64,000 nucleotides of DNA from contig NZ_CP096199.1 in assembly GCF_023195835.1 (NCBI RefSeq), positions 1 to 64,000 on the forward strand, read 5' to 3'. The position numbers were made by a program, and so were the translations under genes. Below are positions 1 to 11,436 of the stretch, piece by piece; the stretch's first letter is position 1, and every line of letters starts with the position of its first letter. The DNA is from Vibrio sinaloensis (GTDB taxonomy: Bacteria; Pseudomonadota; Gammaproteobacteria; Enterobacterales; Vibrionaceae). The notes beneath the pieces were generated by a model. That model was not told the DNA's origin. It worked only from the letters and a program-made list of their open reading frames with translations, and made no database searches.

Positions 1-1089
1 CTGCAAGCCCGTAAACCAGTGCATAAAACCTGGGACGATGACGCCCAAGCTTTGGCAGATATCAATCACCGTTCAAACGTTAACCCAAAACACAAGTTCA
101 ACAACTTTGTTGAGGGTAAATCCAACCAGTTGGGTCTGGCTGCGGCGCGTCAAGTATCGGATAACCCTGGTTCGGCGTACAACCCACTGTTTTTGTACGG
201 CGGCACAGGCCTAGGTAAAACGCACTTGTTGCACGCGGTAGGTAATGCGATTGTTGATAACAACCCCAACGCGAAAGTGGTGTACATGCACTCTGAACGT
301 TTTGTTCAAGACATGGTAAAGGCACTGCAAAACAATGCGATTGAGGAGTTTAAACGCTACTACCGAAGTGTCGATGCCCTGCTGATCGATGACATTCAAT
401 TCTTTGCCAACAAAGAGCGCTCACAAGAAGAATTTTTCCATACCTTCAACGCGTTGCTTGAAGGTAATCAGCAAATTATCCTCACCTCTGACCGCTACCC
501 GAAAGAGATTAACGGGGTAGAAGATCGCCTCAAATCGCGTTTTGGTTGGGGGTTGACCGTGGCGATCGAGCCGCCGGAGCTTGAGACTCGTGTCGCGATC
601 TTGATGAAGAAAGCGGAAGATCACCAAATTCACCTGGCAGATGAAGTGGCGTTCTTTATCGCTAAGCGTCTACGCTCTAACGTTCGTGAGCTGGAAGGTG
701 CGCTGAACCGAGTGATTGCCAATGCCAATTTTACTGGGCGCCCAATCACTATCGATTTTGTGCGCGAAGCGCTGCGCGATCTGTTAGCGCTGCAAGAAAA
801 ACTGGTCACTATCGACAATATTCAAAAAACGGTCGCCGAGTACTACAAAATTAAAGTGGCGGATCTGCTATCGAAGCGCCGCTCTCGCTCTGTGGCTCGT
901 CCGCGTCAGCTGGCGATGGCTTTGGCCAAAGAGCTGACTAACCACAGCTTGCCAGAAATCGGTGATGCGTTTGGTGGTCGCGACCATACCACGGTATTGC
1001 ATGCCTGTCGTAAGATTGAGCAGCTACGTGAAGAGAGCCACGATATTAAAGAAGATTACTCGAACCTGATTCGTACCCTGTCTTCTTAG
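1..1089 (+). CDS. dnaA: Chromosomal replication initiator DnaA, 5'-truncated by the window edge
   Basis: DnaA is the AAA+ ATPase that binds DnaA boxes at oriC and opens the duplex. The frame is open from base 1, so the N-terminal region (roughly the first 100 residues of a family of about 465) lies outside the window; 362 residues are visible. Walker A (GGTGLGKTH), the Walker B region ([11 protein letters not shown]), sensor motifs ([21 protein letters not shown]) and the C-terminal DNA-binding signature ([15 protein letters not shown]) are present in order. dnaN follows after 71 bases, the classical dnaA-dnaN-recF-gyrB order. Identification is certain; only the start is missing. Confidence 0.98.
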   Translation: MQARKPVHKTWDDDAQALADINHRSNVNPKHKFNNFVEGKSNQLGLAAARQVSDNPGSAYNPLFLYGGTGLGKTHLLHAVGNAIVDNNPNAKVVYMHSERFVQDMVKALQNNAIEEFKRYYRSVDALLIDDIQFFANKERSQEEFFHTFNALLEGNQQIILTSDRYPKEINGVEDRLKSRFGWGLTVAIEPPELETRVAILMKKAEDHQIHLADEVAFFIAKRLRSNVRELEGALNRVIANANFTGRPITIDFVREALRDLLALQEKLVTIDNIQKTVAEYYKIKVADLLSKRRSRSVARPRQLAMALAKELTNHSLPEIGDAFGGRDHTTVLHACRKIEQLREESHDIKEDYSNLIRTLSS

Positions 1090-1160
1090 TTCGCACAATT
1101 TCTTGATTCACAGTATTCTAAGCTTCGAGCAACAATAACGAATTCGGATAAGAGCATCCT

Positions 1161-2261
1161 ATGAAATTTTCCATTGAGCGTAGCCACCTGCTGAAACCGC
1201 TACAACAAGTATCAGGTGCGCTAGGCGGTCGTCCTACACTGCCCATTCTCGGTAACTTACTGCTTAAAGTCGAAGACAACACCTTGTCGATGACCGCGAC
1301 CGATTTAGAAGTCGAGTTGATTAGCCGAGTGACGTTGGAAGGTGAATATGAAGCCGGAACCATTACCGTTCCTTCACGCAAGTTCTTAGACATTTGCCGT
1401 GGTCTTCCTGATGATTCAGTGATCACCTTTGTGCTCGAAGGCGATCGCGTTCAAGTGCGATCTGGCCGCAGTCGTTTTTCACTGGCGACGTTACCCGCCA
1501 ATGATTTCCCTAATATCGAAGATTGGCAGAGTGAAGTCGAAATTTCACTGAGTCAAGGCGAGCTGCGTGGCTTGATTGAGAAAACACAGTTTTCAATGGC
1601 TAACCAAGACGTGCGTTACTACCTCAATGGTATGCTGTTTGAAATTGATGGTTCGACTCTGCGCAGCGTGGCGACCGATGGCCACCGTATGGCGGTTTCT
1701 CAAACTGAACTTGGTGCCGATTTTGCGCAAAAGCAGATCATTGTGCCACGTAAAGGGGTGTTAGAGCTGGTTAAGCTGCTCGATGCTCCAGAGCAGCCTG
1801 TCGTACTGCAGGTTGGTAGCTCTAATGTGCGCGCGGAAGTGAACAACTATGTGTTTACTTCCAAGCTGGTGGATGGTCGATTCCCAGACTACCGCCGCGT
1901 AATGCCGCAAACCACGACTAAGACATTAGAAGCGGGCTGCGATCAATTGCGTCAGGCCTTCTCGCGTGCGGCTATCCTGTCTAACGAAAAGTTCCGTGGC
2001 GTGCGTGTTAACCTCGCCGATACCGAAATGCGCATCACGGCAAACAACCCAGAGCAGGAAGAGGCTGAAGAAGTGCTCGACGTCACGTTCGAAGGTGAAC
2101 CTATCGAAATTGGTTTTAACGTCAGCTATGTGCTCGACGTACTCAACACCTTGCGTTGCGATCAAGTCCGTGTTTCGATGTCAGATGCCAATGCCAGTGC
2201 ACTGATTGAGAACGCAGAGGATGACAGCGCCATGTATGTGGTGATGCCGATTCGACTCTAG
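1161..2261 (+). CDS. dnaN: DNA polymerase III beta subunit (sliding clamp)
   Basis: DnaN forms the ring-shaped dimeric clamp that tethers DNA polymerase III and other clamp-binding proteins to DNA. The product has 366 residues, the standard gammaproteobacterial length, and begins [19 protein letters not shown]; it ends with the typical MPIRL that contributes to the clamp's peptide-binding pocket. Three repeated clamp domains of about 120 residues fit the length. It lies 71 bases after dnaA, and recF starts one base after its stop codon, so dnaN and recF are translationally linked. Confidence 0.98.
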   Translation: MKFSIERSHLLKPLQQVSGALGGRPTLPILGNLLLKVEDNTLSMTATDLEVELISRVTLEGEYEAGTITVPSRKFLDICRGLPDDSVITFVLEGDRVQVRSGRSRFSLATLPANDFPNIEDWQSEVEISLSQGELRGLIEKTQFSMANQDVRYYLNGMLFEIDGSTLRSVATDGHRMAVSQTELGADFAQKQIIVPRKGVLELVKLLDAPEQPVVLQVGSSNVRAEVNNYVFTSKLVDGRFPDYRRVMPQTTTKTLEAGCDQLRQAFSRAAILSNEKFRGVRVNLADTEMRITANNPEQEEAEEVLDVTFEGEPIEIGFNVSYVLDVLNTLRCDQVRVSMSDANASALIENAEDDSAMYVVMPIRL

Positions 2262-2262
2262 C

Positions 2263-3345
2263 ATGCCGCTTTCCCGTCTCATCATTCAGCAATTTAGAAA
2301 CATTAAAGCCTGTGATATTGAACTATCAGCAGGCTTTAACTTTCTTATTGGTCCTAACGGCAGTGGCAAAACCAGTGTGTTAGAAGCCATCTATCTGCTG
2401 GGTCATGGCCGCTCGTTTAAGAGCAGCTTGACCGGCCGAGTGATTCAAAATGAGTGTCAAGAGCTGTTTGTTCATGGGCGTTTTTTGACCTCGGATCAAT
2501 TTGAGCTACCAATTGGCATTAATAAGCAGCGTGACGGCTCAACAGAGGTTAAAATAGGCGGTCAATCTGGACAAAAGTTGGCTCAGTTGGCGCAGGTTTT
2601 GCCGTTGCAGTTGATTCATCCTGAGGGCTTTGATCTGCTAACGGACGGGCCCAAACATCGCCGCGCATTTATCGACTGGGGCGTGTTTCACACCGAGTCG
2701 GCATTTTATGATGCATGGGGGCGATTTAAGCGTCTCAACAAACAGCGCAATGCGTTGTTAAAGACCGCCACCAGTTATCGAGAGCTAAGTTACTGGGATC
2801 AGGAAATGGCAAGACTGGCGGAAAATATCAGCCAGTGGCGAGCCAACTATGTTGAGCAAATGACGGTGAAAGCAGAGCAGATTTGCAAAGCGTTTTTGCC
2901 CGAGTTCGACATTCAATTAAAGTATTATCGAGGCTGGGATAAAGACACGTCTTACCAAGATATACTTGAGAAAAATTTCGAGCGTGATCAGGCATTGGGG
3001 TACACCTTTAGTGGACCAAACAAAGCCGATTTGCGCATCAAAGTGAATGGAACGCCTGTCGAGGACGTTCTGTCACGTGGCCAGTTGAAACTGATGGTCT
3101 GTGCGTTGCGTGTGGCACAGGGACAGCATCTGACAGAGATGACTGGCAAGCAATGTATCTACTTAATTGATGACTTTGCGTCAGAATTAGATAGTCAACG
3201 TCGCAAGCGTCTTGCTGACTGCTTGAAACAGACGGGGGCTCAAGTTTTTGTAAGCTCAATTACTGACAGTCAGATCGCGGACATGCGAGATGAAAATGGC
3301 AGGATGTTCCATGTGGAACATGGCACAATAGAGCAAAATATATAG
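2263..3345 (+). CDS. recF: DNA replication and repair protein RecF
   Basis: RecF is an SMC-like ATPase of the RecFOR pathway that loads RecA at single-strand gaps. The 360-residue product has Walker A near residues 30-37 (GPNGSGKTS), the ABC-type signature region ([14 protein letters not shown], about residues 267-280) and Walker B ([12 protein letters not shown], about residues 302-313), all spaced as in the family. Its ATG starts one base after the dnaN stop, implying coupled translation. gyrB follows after 13 bases. Confidence 0.98.
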   Translation: MPLSRLIIQQFRNIKACDIELSAGFNFLIGPNGSGKTSVLEAIYLLGHGRSFKSSLTGRVIQNECQELFVHGRFLTSDQFELPIGINKQRDGSTEVKIGGQSGQKLAQLAQVLPLQLIHPEGFDLLTDGPKHRRAFIDWGVFHTESAFYDAWGRFKRLNKQRNALLKTATSYRELSYWDQEMARLAENISQWRANYVEQMTVKAEQICKAFLPEFDIQLKYYRGWDKDTSYQDILEKNFERDQALGYTFSGPNKADLRIKVNGTPVEDVLSRGQLKLMVCALRVAQGQHLTEMTGKQCIYLIDDFASELDSQRRKRLADCLKQTGAQVFVSSITDSQIADMRDENGRMFHVEHGTIEQNI

Positions 3346-3355
3346 CGGAAGATAA

Positions 3356-5776
<2,421 letters not shown>

Positions 5777-5800
5777 AGTTCCTAGTTCCTAGAACGAGAA

Positions 5801-5832
5801 AAAGCGCAGGTCGAAAGATCTGCGCTTTTTTA
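5801..5832 (+). terminator. Intrinsic terminator of gyrB
   Basis: A 12-bp stem (AAAGCGCAGGTC at 5801-5812 with GATCTGCGCTTT at 5817-5828, one G-U pair) is closed by a GAAA tetraloop and followed by further T residues. It ends the dnaA-gyrB transcription unit. Confidence 0.95.
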
Positions 5833-5919
5833 TTGGATGCTATTTTTAAATTTAAACAATCAGTTAGTCTCTTGCTAGCGGCTAGGGACTCGCTACTCGT
5901 AACTTTTTTACTTTTATCC

Positions 5920-5948
5920 CTTGAAACTGATTTGTACTATCCACATAT
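5920..5948 (+). promoter_or_regulatory. Sigma-32 (heat-shock) type promoter of ibpA
   Basis: CTTGAAA at 5920-5926, preceded by CC, matches the sigma-32 -35 consensus. CCACATAT at 5941-5948 differs from the -10 consensus CCCCATNT at one base. From the CTTGAA core the spacer is 15 bases, inside the 13-17 range. Transcription would start near 5955 and give a leader of about 240 bases before ibpA. The promoter is inferred from consensus matching only. Apart from this, CTAG-rich repeats and the leader, nothing else was seen in 5833-6125. Confidence 0.75.
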
Positions 5949-6125
5949 CTATTGGTGAAGAGGGAAGCTGTCTTGCTCAAGAGAGAAGAAACAGACCCTC
6001 TGGAACGCTGATAAGGCATCGCTCATCAGAGGATGACTTTAGAGGCACACAATTGAACTGATTTGTTCCTACGTCCCAGTGCTTATCGAGCCCGAGGAGT
6101 AGCAGATAAATCCCTTAGTCGGCAA

Positions 6126-6193
6126 AGATCGAATAGAGAATCGATCTGCGCAAACTCTCGGCTAAGACTATTGCTTATTATGAGGATAGCATT
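6126..6193 (+). promoter_or_regulatory. ROSE-like RNA thermometer in the ibpA leader
   Basis: ROSE elements hide the Shine-Dalgarno of small heat-shock genes by pairing AGGA with a conserved U-U/C-G-C-U segment. Here TTGCT (6171-6175) lies seven bases before AGGA (6183-6186), which precedes the ATG at 6194. A 7-bp hairpin (AGATCGA 6126-6132 with TCGATCT 6141-6147) stands upstream, as expected for the additional stems. The arrangement in front of an ibp gene is characteristic; melting behaviour is inferred. Confidence 0.65.
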
Positions 6194-6631
6194 ATGAGAA
6201 CTGTAGATTTCACTCCTTTATACCGCAACGCCATCGGCTTCGATCGTCTATTTAACATGATGGAAGCGTCCACAGCGAAGAATAGCTCTGGCGGTTACCC
6301 TCCGTACAACATTGAGCAGCAAGACGAAAACCACTACCGTATTACTATGGCTGTAGCCGGGTTTGCTGAAGACCAGCTCGATCTGACTCAAAAAGAGAAC
6401 ACCCTAATTGTTAAGGGTGAACGCAAAGCTGAAGAGGGTAAAAATTACGTCTACCAAGGCATTGCCGAGCGTGATTTTGAGCGCAAGTTCCAGCTGGCGG
6501 ATTACGTTAAAGTGATTGGTGCAAGCATGGAAAATGGTCTGCTTCACATCGACTTGGAACGTGAAATTCCAGAAGCGATGCAGCCACGTAAAATTGCGAT
6601 TAACGGCAGCAAACTGATTGAGAGCAAATAA
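6194..6631 (+). CDS. ibpA: Small heat-shock chaperone, IbpA/Hsp20 family
   Basis: IbpA-type proteins bind aggregating proteins and hand them to ClpB/DnaK. The 145-residue product starts [20 protein letters not shown], the conserved Ibp N-terminus, followed by an alpha-crystallin domain (about residues 35-130) with the family pattern GVAGF-like [18 protein letters not shown] and a [13 protein letters not shown] strand. It is single-gene: a heat-shock promoter and thermometer lie upstream and a terminator lies just downstream. Only one ibp gene is visible, so IbpA versus IbpB cannot be distinguished. Confidence 0.95.
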   Translation: MRTVDFTPLYRNAIGFDRLFNMMEASTAKNSSGGYPPYNIEQQDENHYRITMAVAGFAEDQLDLTQKENTLIVKGERKAEEGKNYVYQGIAERDFERKFQLADYVKVIGASMENGLLHIDLEREIPEAMQPRKIAINGSKLIESK

Positions 6632-6662
6632 GCATCTTAATTAGCTTGTGACATAAAGAGTG

Positions 6663-6690
6663 AAAGAGCACCATCGCGGTGCTCTTTTTG
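6663..6690 (+). terminator. Intrinsic terminator of ibpA
   Basis: AAAGAGCACC (6663-6672) pairs with GGTGCTCTTT (6678-6687) over a five-base loop and is followed by a T run. Confidence 0.93.
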
Positions 6691-6869
6691 TTTTTCTTGT
6701 ATTCGCCAGTTCATCAACAATAGCAACGAGTATTGATTGTATTTATAGTCATCAACTTGACCACGGCAGAAATCAACCACTGCGTATGCTTTCTTTAGTG
6801 TTGCTCACTGAATGCGTTTTCGAATGAGTGCTATAACTACAAGGTTAAAGTGAAAAGTTTGGAGAAACA

Positions 6870-8045
6870 GTGCGAGTCTTGTTTTTATCGATGGTGTATC
6901 TATTGGCCTTTGCTGTGCGGGCAAGCGATCTCGAAATTTGGAGCGGGGTCGATTTTGGTGCCATCAGTGCTGCGCGACAAGAAGTTGAACAACAAACGCA
7001 GTCAAACATCGTCATTCGCGATTTTGATGTGAACAATATTCGTTCTGAATTACTGATCGCCAATCAAAATGGTGGCGCGCTTCCCGATGCCATTTGGATT
7101 CCCTCAGACTTCATTGGCCTCAAGCAGTTTTTCGGTATCGCTGCGATTCCTGACCAATGGATTCAAAAAGACAAAATGGAACACAAAGCGATAGAGTTGG
7201 TAACCCTTGATGACAAGCTCTATGCCATGCCGTTAGTGTTGGGTAACCACTTAGTGTTGTATATCAACACCAACCTTACCTCAGACTATTCGCTCACCTG
7301 GGAACAGCTGTTGGACGATGCTGATAATAGTAGAGAGCCACTGCTTGCGATGCAGCATCCTACCATGTATTTCCTGATGGCATTCGCGTCACTGTTTAAC
7401 CCTCATATGACTTATGCCACTGACATTGACAGTGAAACCTTGTCTAAAACCTTTTCCTTTTATCGTCTATTGACTCAAGCCAAGGTGGTGGAAGCGGCGT
7501 GCGATCAGTATTGTGCCACTGAGCAATTTATATCGGGTAAAAGGCCTTACCTCATTGATGGCGACTGGGCCAATGCGGAACTTAAGCAGCATCTGGGGCA
7601 CGCTCTGAAAGCGGGAGCTTTGCCTACCTATCGAGGCAGGCCGATGCGCTCGTTGAGCGGTGGCCGCGTACTGGCTGTGACTGAGAGAGCGATGGAGAAC
7701 CCGGATAAGAGAGAACAGATAAAACGCTTGATTAATGTGATGCAAAGCCCTGAATTTATTCAAGATGTTATCGTTAAAAATAAGCTAATTTCCGCATTTA
7801 AAGCGCTCAATAAACAGCCCAATCAGGATGACTCCACGTTGGCGGCCGACATCTATCAACAATTAGACAATGCGTTAGTGATGCCGAGTTCGCTCACCAT
7901 GGCGGTGATGTGGGAAGTGCTGTATCACGGCTACAAGCGACATGAGGCGGGTATGCCTGCCCCTGAGGCAGCTCAATTTACTATTGACTTTATGAACCGT
8001 GAATTGGAGAAAATTAACGCTAAACAAGCTAGGGTTAACCCATGA
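6870..8045 (+). CDS. Periplasmic solute-binding protein (extracellular SBP family 1-like), no transporter nearby
   Basis: The 391-residue product begins with a GTG at 6870 behind GGAG (6861-6864). A signal peptide is visible (MRVLFLSMVYLLAFAVRA, cleavage before SDLEIW). The mature part has the sugar-type binding-protein layout, with ALPDAIWIPSDFIGL, LDDKLYAMPLVLGNHLVLYINTNL-type and IDGDWANAEL segments typical of MalE-like proteins. No ABC permease or ATPase is adjacent. Its stop overlaps the start of a membrane diguanylate cyclase by 4 bases, so the two are translated together; a role as a periplasmic ligand sensor for that enzyme is inferred. The ligand is unknown. Confidence 0.85.
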   Translation: MRVLFLSMVYLLAFAVRASDLEIWSGVDFGAISAARQEVEQQTQSNIVIRDFDVNNIRSELLIANQNGGALPDAIWIPSDFIGLKQFFGIAAIPDQWIQKDKMEHKAIELVTLDDKLYAMPLVLGNHLVLYINTNLTSDYSLTWEQLLDDADNSREPLLAMQHPTMYFLMAFASLFNPHMTYATDIDSETLSKTFSFYRLLTQAKVVEAACDQYCATEQFISGKRPYLIDGDWANAELKQHLGHALKAGALPTYRGRPMRSLSGGRVLAVTERAMENPDKREQIKRLINVMQSPEFIQDVIVKNKLISAFKALNKQPNQDDSTLAADIYQQLDNALVMPSSLTMAVMWEVLYHGYKRHEAGMPAPEAAQFTIDFMNRELEKINAKQARVNP

Positions 8046-9976
8046 GCCTACGCCATATTCTTACCTTAGTTATTTTGTGCAGTGCTTTAATCCCTGCGCT
8101 GATTGTCGGCACGGGTTTGATCAATGACCACTCTCAATACTTACACCAGCAGAAAGAAGCAAAAATCGTCAATACCATCTTAGGTATCGAAAAAACGCTA
8201 ACCCAAGAGCTGCAAACGATCATTAACTTGAGCGCTTGGTTTTCAAAGGATAGATTGCTGATCGCAGGAACAGAGAACATTCTCTTCTCTTCATTGATTT
8301 GGCAAAAAATTGAGAGTTTTAAGAAATTGTCCGGGAATATCACCGCGACCTTTGTTCTCGATAAAGAGTGGCAGCCAGTTTTTGAGAACAATGGCAGCCT
8401 CTATCATCTAGAACGTAGTCAGCTGCTTGAGAACATCAAACAACAAACTTTGCAGTTTGAGCAAGGGTTGGCATATCACTCTAAGTATGAAGAGCCCAAC
8501 TTGGTGGTGGAGGGTGGCCAACAAGGCGTTGCGATTGTCACCCCTCTATTTACTTATACACTGCGAACGGGTGCTGTCGACGAAGGCTCGGTTTACGAGC
8601 CACAAGGTTATTTGATTGTGCTGGTGTCTTATCAACAAATGCAGGCCTTATCTAAGCCCTTTTTGTTCGAAGATGAGTCGGTTACGTTTGACTACATAGA
8701 GAGGCAAACATCAGACAATTTAGTGGTCAGTATAGATAGTGAGCAATTTGCACGGCCATTGCGCTTAGATGTGACTCAGCAGTTCTCAGATATCACTCGA
8801 ACTCAAGAGATGATCGATTCGCGTAATCAGCTGTACCGAAACATTGCGGTAACCATGTTATTTATTGTTGCGGTTGCACTGCTGGCAAGTCGCTGGTTGG
8901 TTCGGCCGATTAAGCTGCTGGAGCAGTTAGTCATAAGCTATAGAAACGGAGCGCGACCAGAGCACATTTCAAAACGCATCAAGTTTAGCGAGTTTCGAAT
9001 GCTGGTCGCATTGGTCGATTCCTTATGGCTCACGGTACGTCGTCAGGTGAAACAACTAGAAAAACGCAATCAAGATCTATTGTTCGCCAATGACCAGGTG
9101 AAAGAGTCCAATCGTAAGCTGGAAGAGTTCAATCTTAGCTTAGAGAGGTCGGTAAAAGACAAAACGCACGATCTGCAAGCATTGCTGCAACGAGAAGAAG
9201 CGTATCAAAAACGTTTGTTGAGACTGCTGGATTTTTTCTCTCAGCGGGCCAATATCAACTATCGAGCGATTCCAACAGTCTGTAACCAGTTTTTGTTGGG
9301 GTTGTTTGAAAGTGAGTCGTTGAAAGTGACTTTTGATAAGCCTGAGTACGAGGCTCTGGGTATCAAGAATAACCAACAACAAACCTTCGCTTACTTGCTC
9401 GGTATCGAATCGTTAGCCTCTGACCAAGATCGTCTATTAATTCAAATTTTTCTACGTCAGTTGCAGGCTTGGTTGGAGCTCGAAGATTTTGCCCGCAGAG
9501 ATAAGCTTTCCAACTGTCTTAATCGAAAGGCATTTGATGAAGACTTGGAGCATGCGCGTATTCAGACCAAAGAAAACCGCTGGTCATCGCTAGCCTTATT
9601 GATCATCGATATTAACGGACTGAAAGCTCTCAATGATAACTATGGTCATGAGCGAGGCGATGAATTGATTGGCCGCGTCGCTGAGCTACTGGAGGTGCAG
9701 ATAGCGTCTCACGGTAACGTGTATCGTCTTGGTGGCGATGAGTTTGCGGTGATCGTACCTAATTGCCCCAATTTGGAGTTAAACCAGTTACAGCAAACAT
9801 TAATACAAGCACAAAATGATCAATGGATAGAGCTTGGTAAGGGAGAGGTCTATCCGGTTCACTTCTCTATTGGCGTCTCATCAAGTGAGAGTGAACCTAT
9901 CGATAAACTGCTCTCCTATGCAGATTCTGACATGTATCGCAGCAAGCGTAGCTACTATCGAACGCAGCAATCCTAG
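8042..9976 (+). CDS. Membrane diguanylate cyclase with periplasmic sensor region and HAMP linker
   Basis: Diguanylate cyclases make c-di-GMP from two GTP. The 644-residue protein has a transmembrane segment near residues 6-26, a periplasmic region of about 240 residues, a second transmembrane segment near 266-286, a HAMP-like stretch starting at RWLVRPIKLLEQLV, a coiled coil (about 335-385) and a GGDEF domain. The active-site motif GGDEF is intact at residues 564-568 and DINGLKALNDNYGHERGD is present. The inhibitory RxxD site is absent (ASHG at the expected position). The start codon overlaps the preceding binding-protein gene. The stop overlaps convergent avtA by 4 bases. Confidence 0.9.
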   Translation: MSLRHILTLVILCSALIPALIVGTGLINDHSQYLHQQKEAKIVNTILGIEKTLTQELQTIINLSAWFSKDRLLIAGTENILFSSLIWQKIESFKKLSGNITATFVLDKEWQPVFENNGSLYHLERSQLLENIKQQTLQFEQGLAYHSKYEEPNLVVEGGQQGVAIVTPLFTYTLRTGAVDEGSVYEPQGYLIVLVSYQQMQALSKPFLFEDESVTFDYIERQTSDNLVVSIDSEQFARPLRLDVTQQFSDITRTQEMIDSRNQLYRNIAVTMLFIVAVALLASRWLVRPIKLLEQLVISYRNGARPEHISKRIKFSEFRMLVALVDSLWLTVRRQVKQLEKRNQDLLFANDQVKESNRKLEEFNLSLERSVKDKTHDLQALLQREEAYQKRLLRLLDFFSQRANINYRAIPTVCNQFLLGLFESESLKVTFDKPEYEALGIKNNQQQTFAYLLGIESLASDQDRLLIQIFLRQLQAWLELEDFARRDKLSNCLNRKAFDEDLEHARIQTKENRWSSLALLIIDINGLKALNDNYGHERGDELIGRVAELLEVQIASHGNVYRLGGDEFAVIVPNCPNLELNQLQQTLIQAQNDQWIELGKGEVYPVHFSIGVSSSESEPIDKLLSYADSDMYRSKRSYYRTQQS

Positions 9977-11226
9977 TTGACCTGCTGATATGCCTGCAAC
10001 ACTTCTTCAGCGATAATCTTAATGCCTTTTTGCATCATCTCATCGTCTTGGACATAGTTCATACGCAGGCATTGGTGAGCATGCTCCCAGTCATCTTCTT
10101 GACCGATAAAGAAATACTCACCAGGTACAATCAATACCCCTCGCGCCTTCAAACGCTGATACAACTCCATGGTCGTGATCGGCAACTCATCAAACCAAAG
10201 CCATAAAAAGATCGCACCTTCCGGCTTATGAATACGGAAACGCGGATCCGTGATCGCCGCTTGCAGCAACTGCACTGCACGTTGAGATTTTTGCTGATAA
10301 AAGGGCTTAATCACCTCGGAGCTCAATGCCAGTAGATCGCCTTTTTCTATCATGCGATTGGCGATGGCTGGGCCTAAGCTCCCCGGCGCTAAGCTAATGA
10401 TGCCGTTCATGTTGGTCATCGCTTGGGTGATGGCTTCACTGGCAATCACAATACCGCAGCGCACGCCGGGCAAGCCAAGCTTGGAGAGGCTCATACATAG
10501 AATGGTGTTTTCATTCCAAAACGGCTGCACATCTTCAAAAATGATATTGGGGAAAGGCAGGCCATAAGCATTGTCGATGATCAGTGGAATGTTGTTTTCG
10601 CGTGCTAGTTTATCCAGCTTGTGGATTTCTTCATCGGTGAGCACATTACCGGTTGGATTGGTTGGTCGAGAAGCACAAATCGCGGCAATAGACTCATCAA
10701 CCTTGAGCTGCTCAAAGTCGACATGATACTTAAACAAGCCGTTGTCGAGCATCTCAATTTCTGGGTGATAAGAGACGAAGATATCTTGGTCAATGCCCGC
10801 ATCGCCGTAGCCGATGTATTCAGGGGCAAGCGGCAATAAAATCTTCTTGTGTGAACCATCGGGCTGCTGACCGGCAAGTAAGTTGAATAGGTAGAAAAAG
10901 CCACTTTGACTGCCGTTAGTTAGGCTGATGTTTTTTTCCGATATATCCCAGCCGTAGGTCTGTTTGAGTAGCTTAGCCAGCGACTTCACAAAGGCATCTT
11001 TACCTTGTGGGCCATCATAGTTGGCCATCGCCGCCACCAGCTCACCGTTGGCGAGCATCTCTTCACTGGTTTGATGAAAATAGTCGAGCATGGCTGGAAT
11101 CGCAGCTGGGTTCCCCCCTCCGAGCATGATGGCGCCGGGCGTGCGCAGACCATCATTGAGGTCATCCATTAACCGAGTGATACCGGAATACTGATTAAAC
11201 TTTTCACCAAACTTAGAAAACTGCAT
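9973..11226 (-). CDS. avtA: Valine--pyruvate aminotransferase AvtA
   Basis: AvtA interconverts valine and pyruvate with 2-oxoisovalerate and alanine, a PLP fold-type I reaction. The 417-residue length equals that of the E. coli enzyme and the N-terminus MQFSKFGEKFNQYSGITRLM and GGGNPAAIPAM are characteristic. The PLP lysine is K249 in SLSKLGLPGVRCG, with NGSQSGFFYLFNLL and SRPTNPTGNVL upstream. It is convergent with the diguanylate cyclase gene, overlapping it by four bases, and stands alone on its strand. Confidence 0.95.
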   Translation of the reverse strand: MQFSKFGEKFNQYSGITRLMDDLNDGLRTPGAIMLGGGNPAAIPAMLDYFHQTSEEMLANGELVAAMANYDGPQGKDAFVKSLAKLLKQTYGWDISEKNISLTNGSQSGFFYLFNLLAGQQPDGSHKKILLPLAPEYIGYGDAGIDQDIFVSYHPEIEMLDNGLFKYHVDFEQLKVDESIAAICASRPTNPTGNVLTDEEIHKLDKLARENNIPLIIDNAYGLPFPNIIFEDVQPFWNENTILCMSLSKLGLPGVRCGIVIASEAITQAMTNMNGIISLAPGSLGPAIANRMIEKGDLLALSSEVIKPFYQQKSQRAVQLLQAAITDPRFRIHKPEGAIFLWLWFDELPITTMELYQRLKARGVLIVPGEYFFIGQEDDWEHAHQCLRMNYVQDDEMMQKGIKIIAEEVLQAYQQVN

Positions 11227-11366
11227 TACTTGTTATACCTAATTCATTGTTGTCATTGCTTTAATATGTAGAGCGATCAGTGCGTGGCTGATCAATAGAG
11301 TAATCCTTGAACATACCTTAATGAGTTGGCGACGAAAAGCACTAATTCTGTGCAACAGACAAAACA

Positions 11367-11392
11367 AAGCCCAACTCCGAGGAGTTGGGCTT
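11367..11392 (-). terminator. Intrinsic terminator of glyQS
   Basis: A perfect 12-bp inverted repeat (AAGCCCAACTCC 11367-11378, GGAGTTGGGCTT 11381-11392) lies downstream of glyS. The minus-strand continuation is T-rich (complement of ACAAAACA). Confidence 0.85.
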
Positions 11393-11436
11393 AAACGATA
11401 GTCTTTTTGATTGCTACTGACGGTTAAGGCAGAGGG

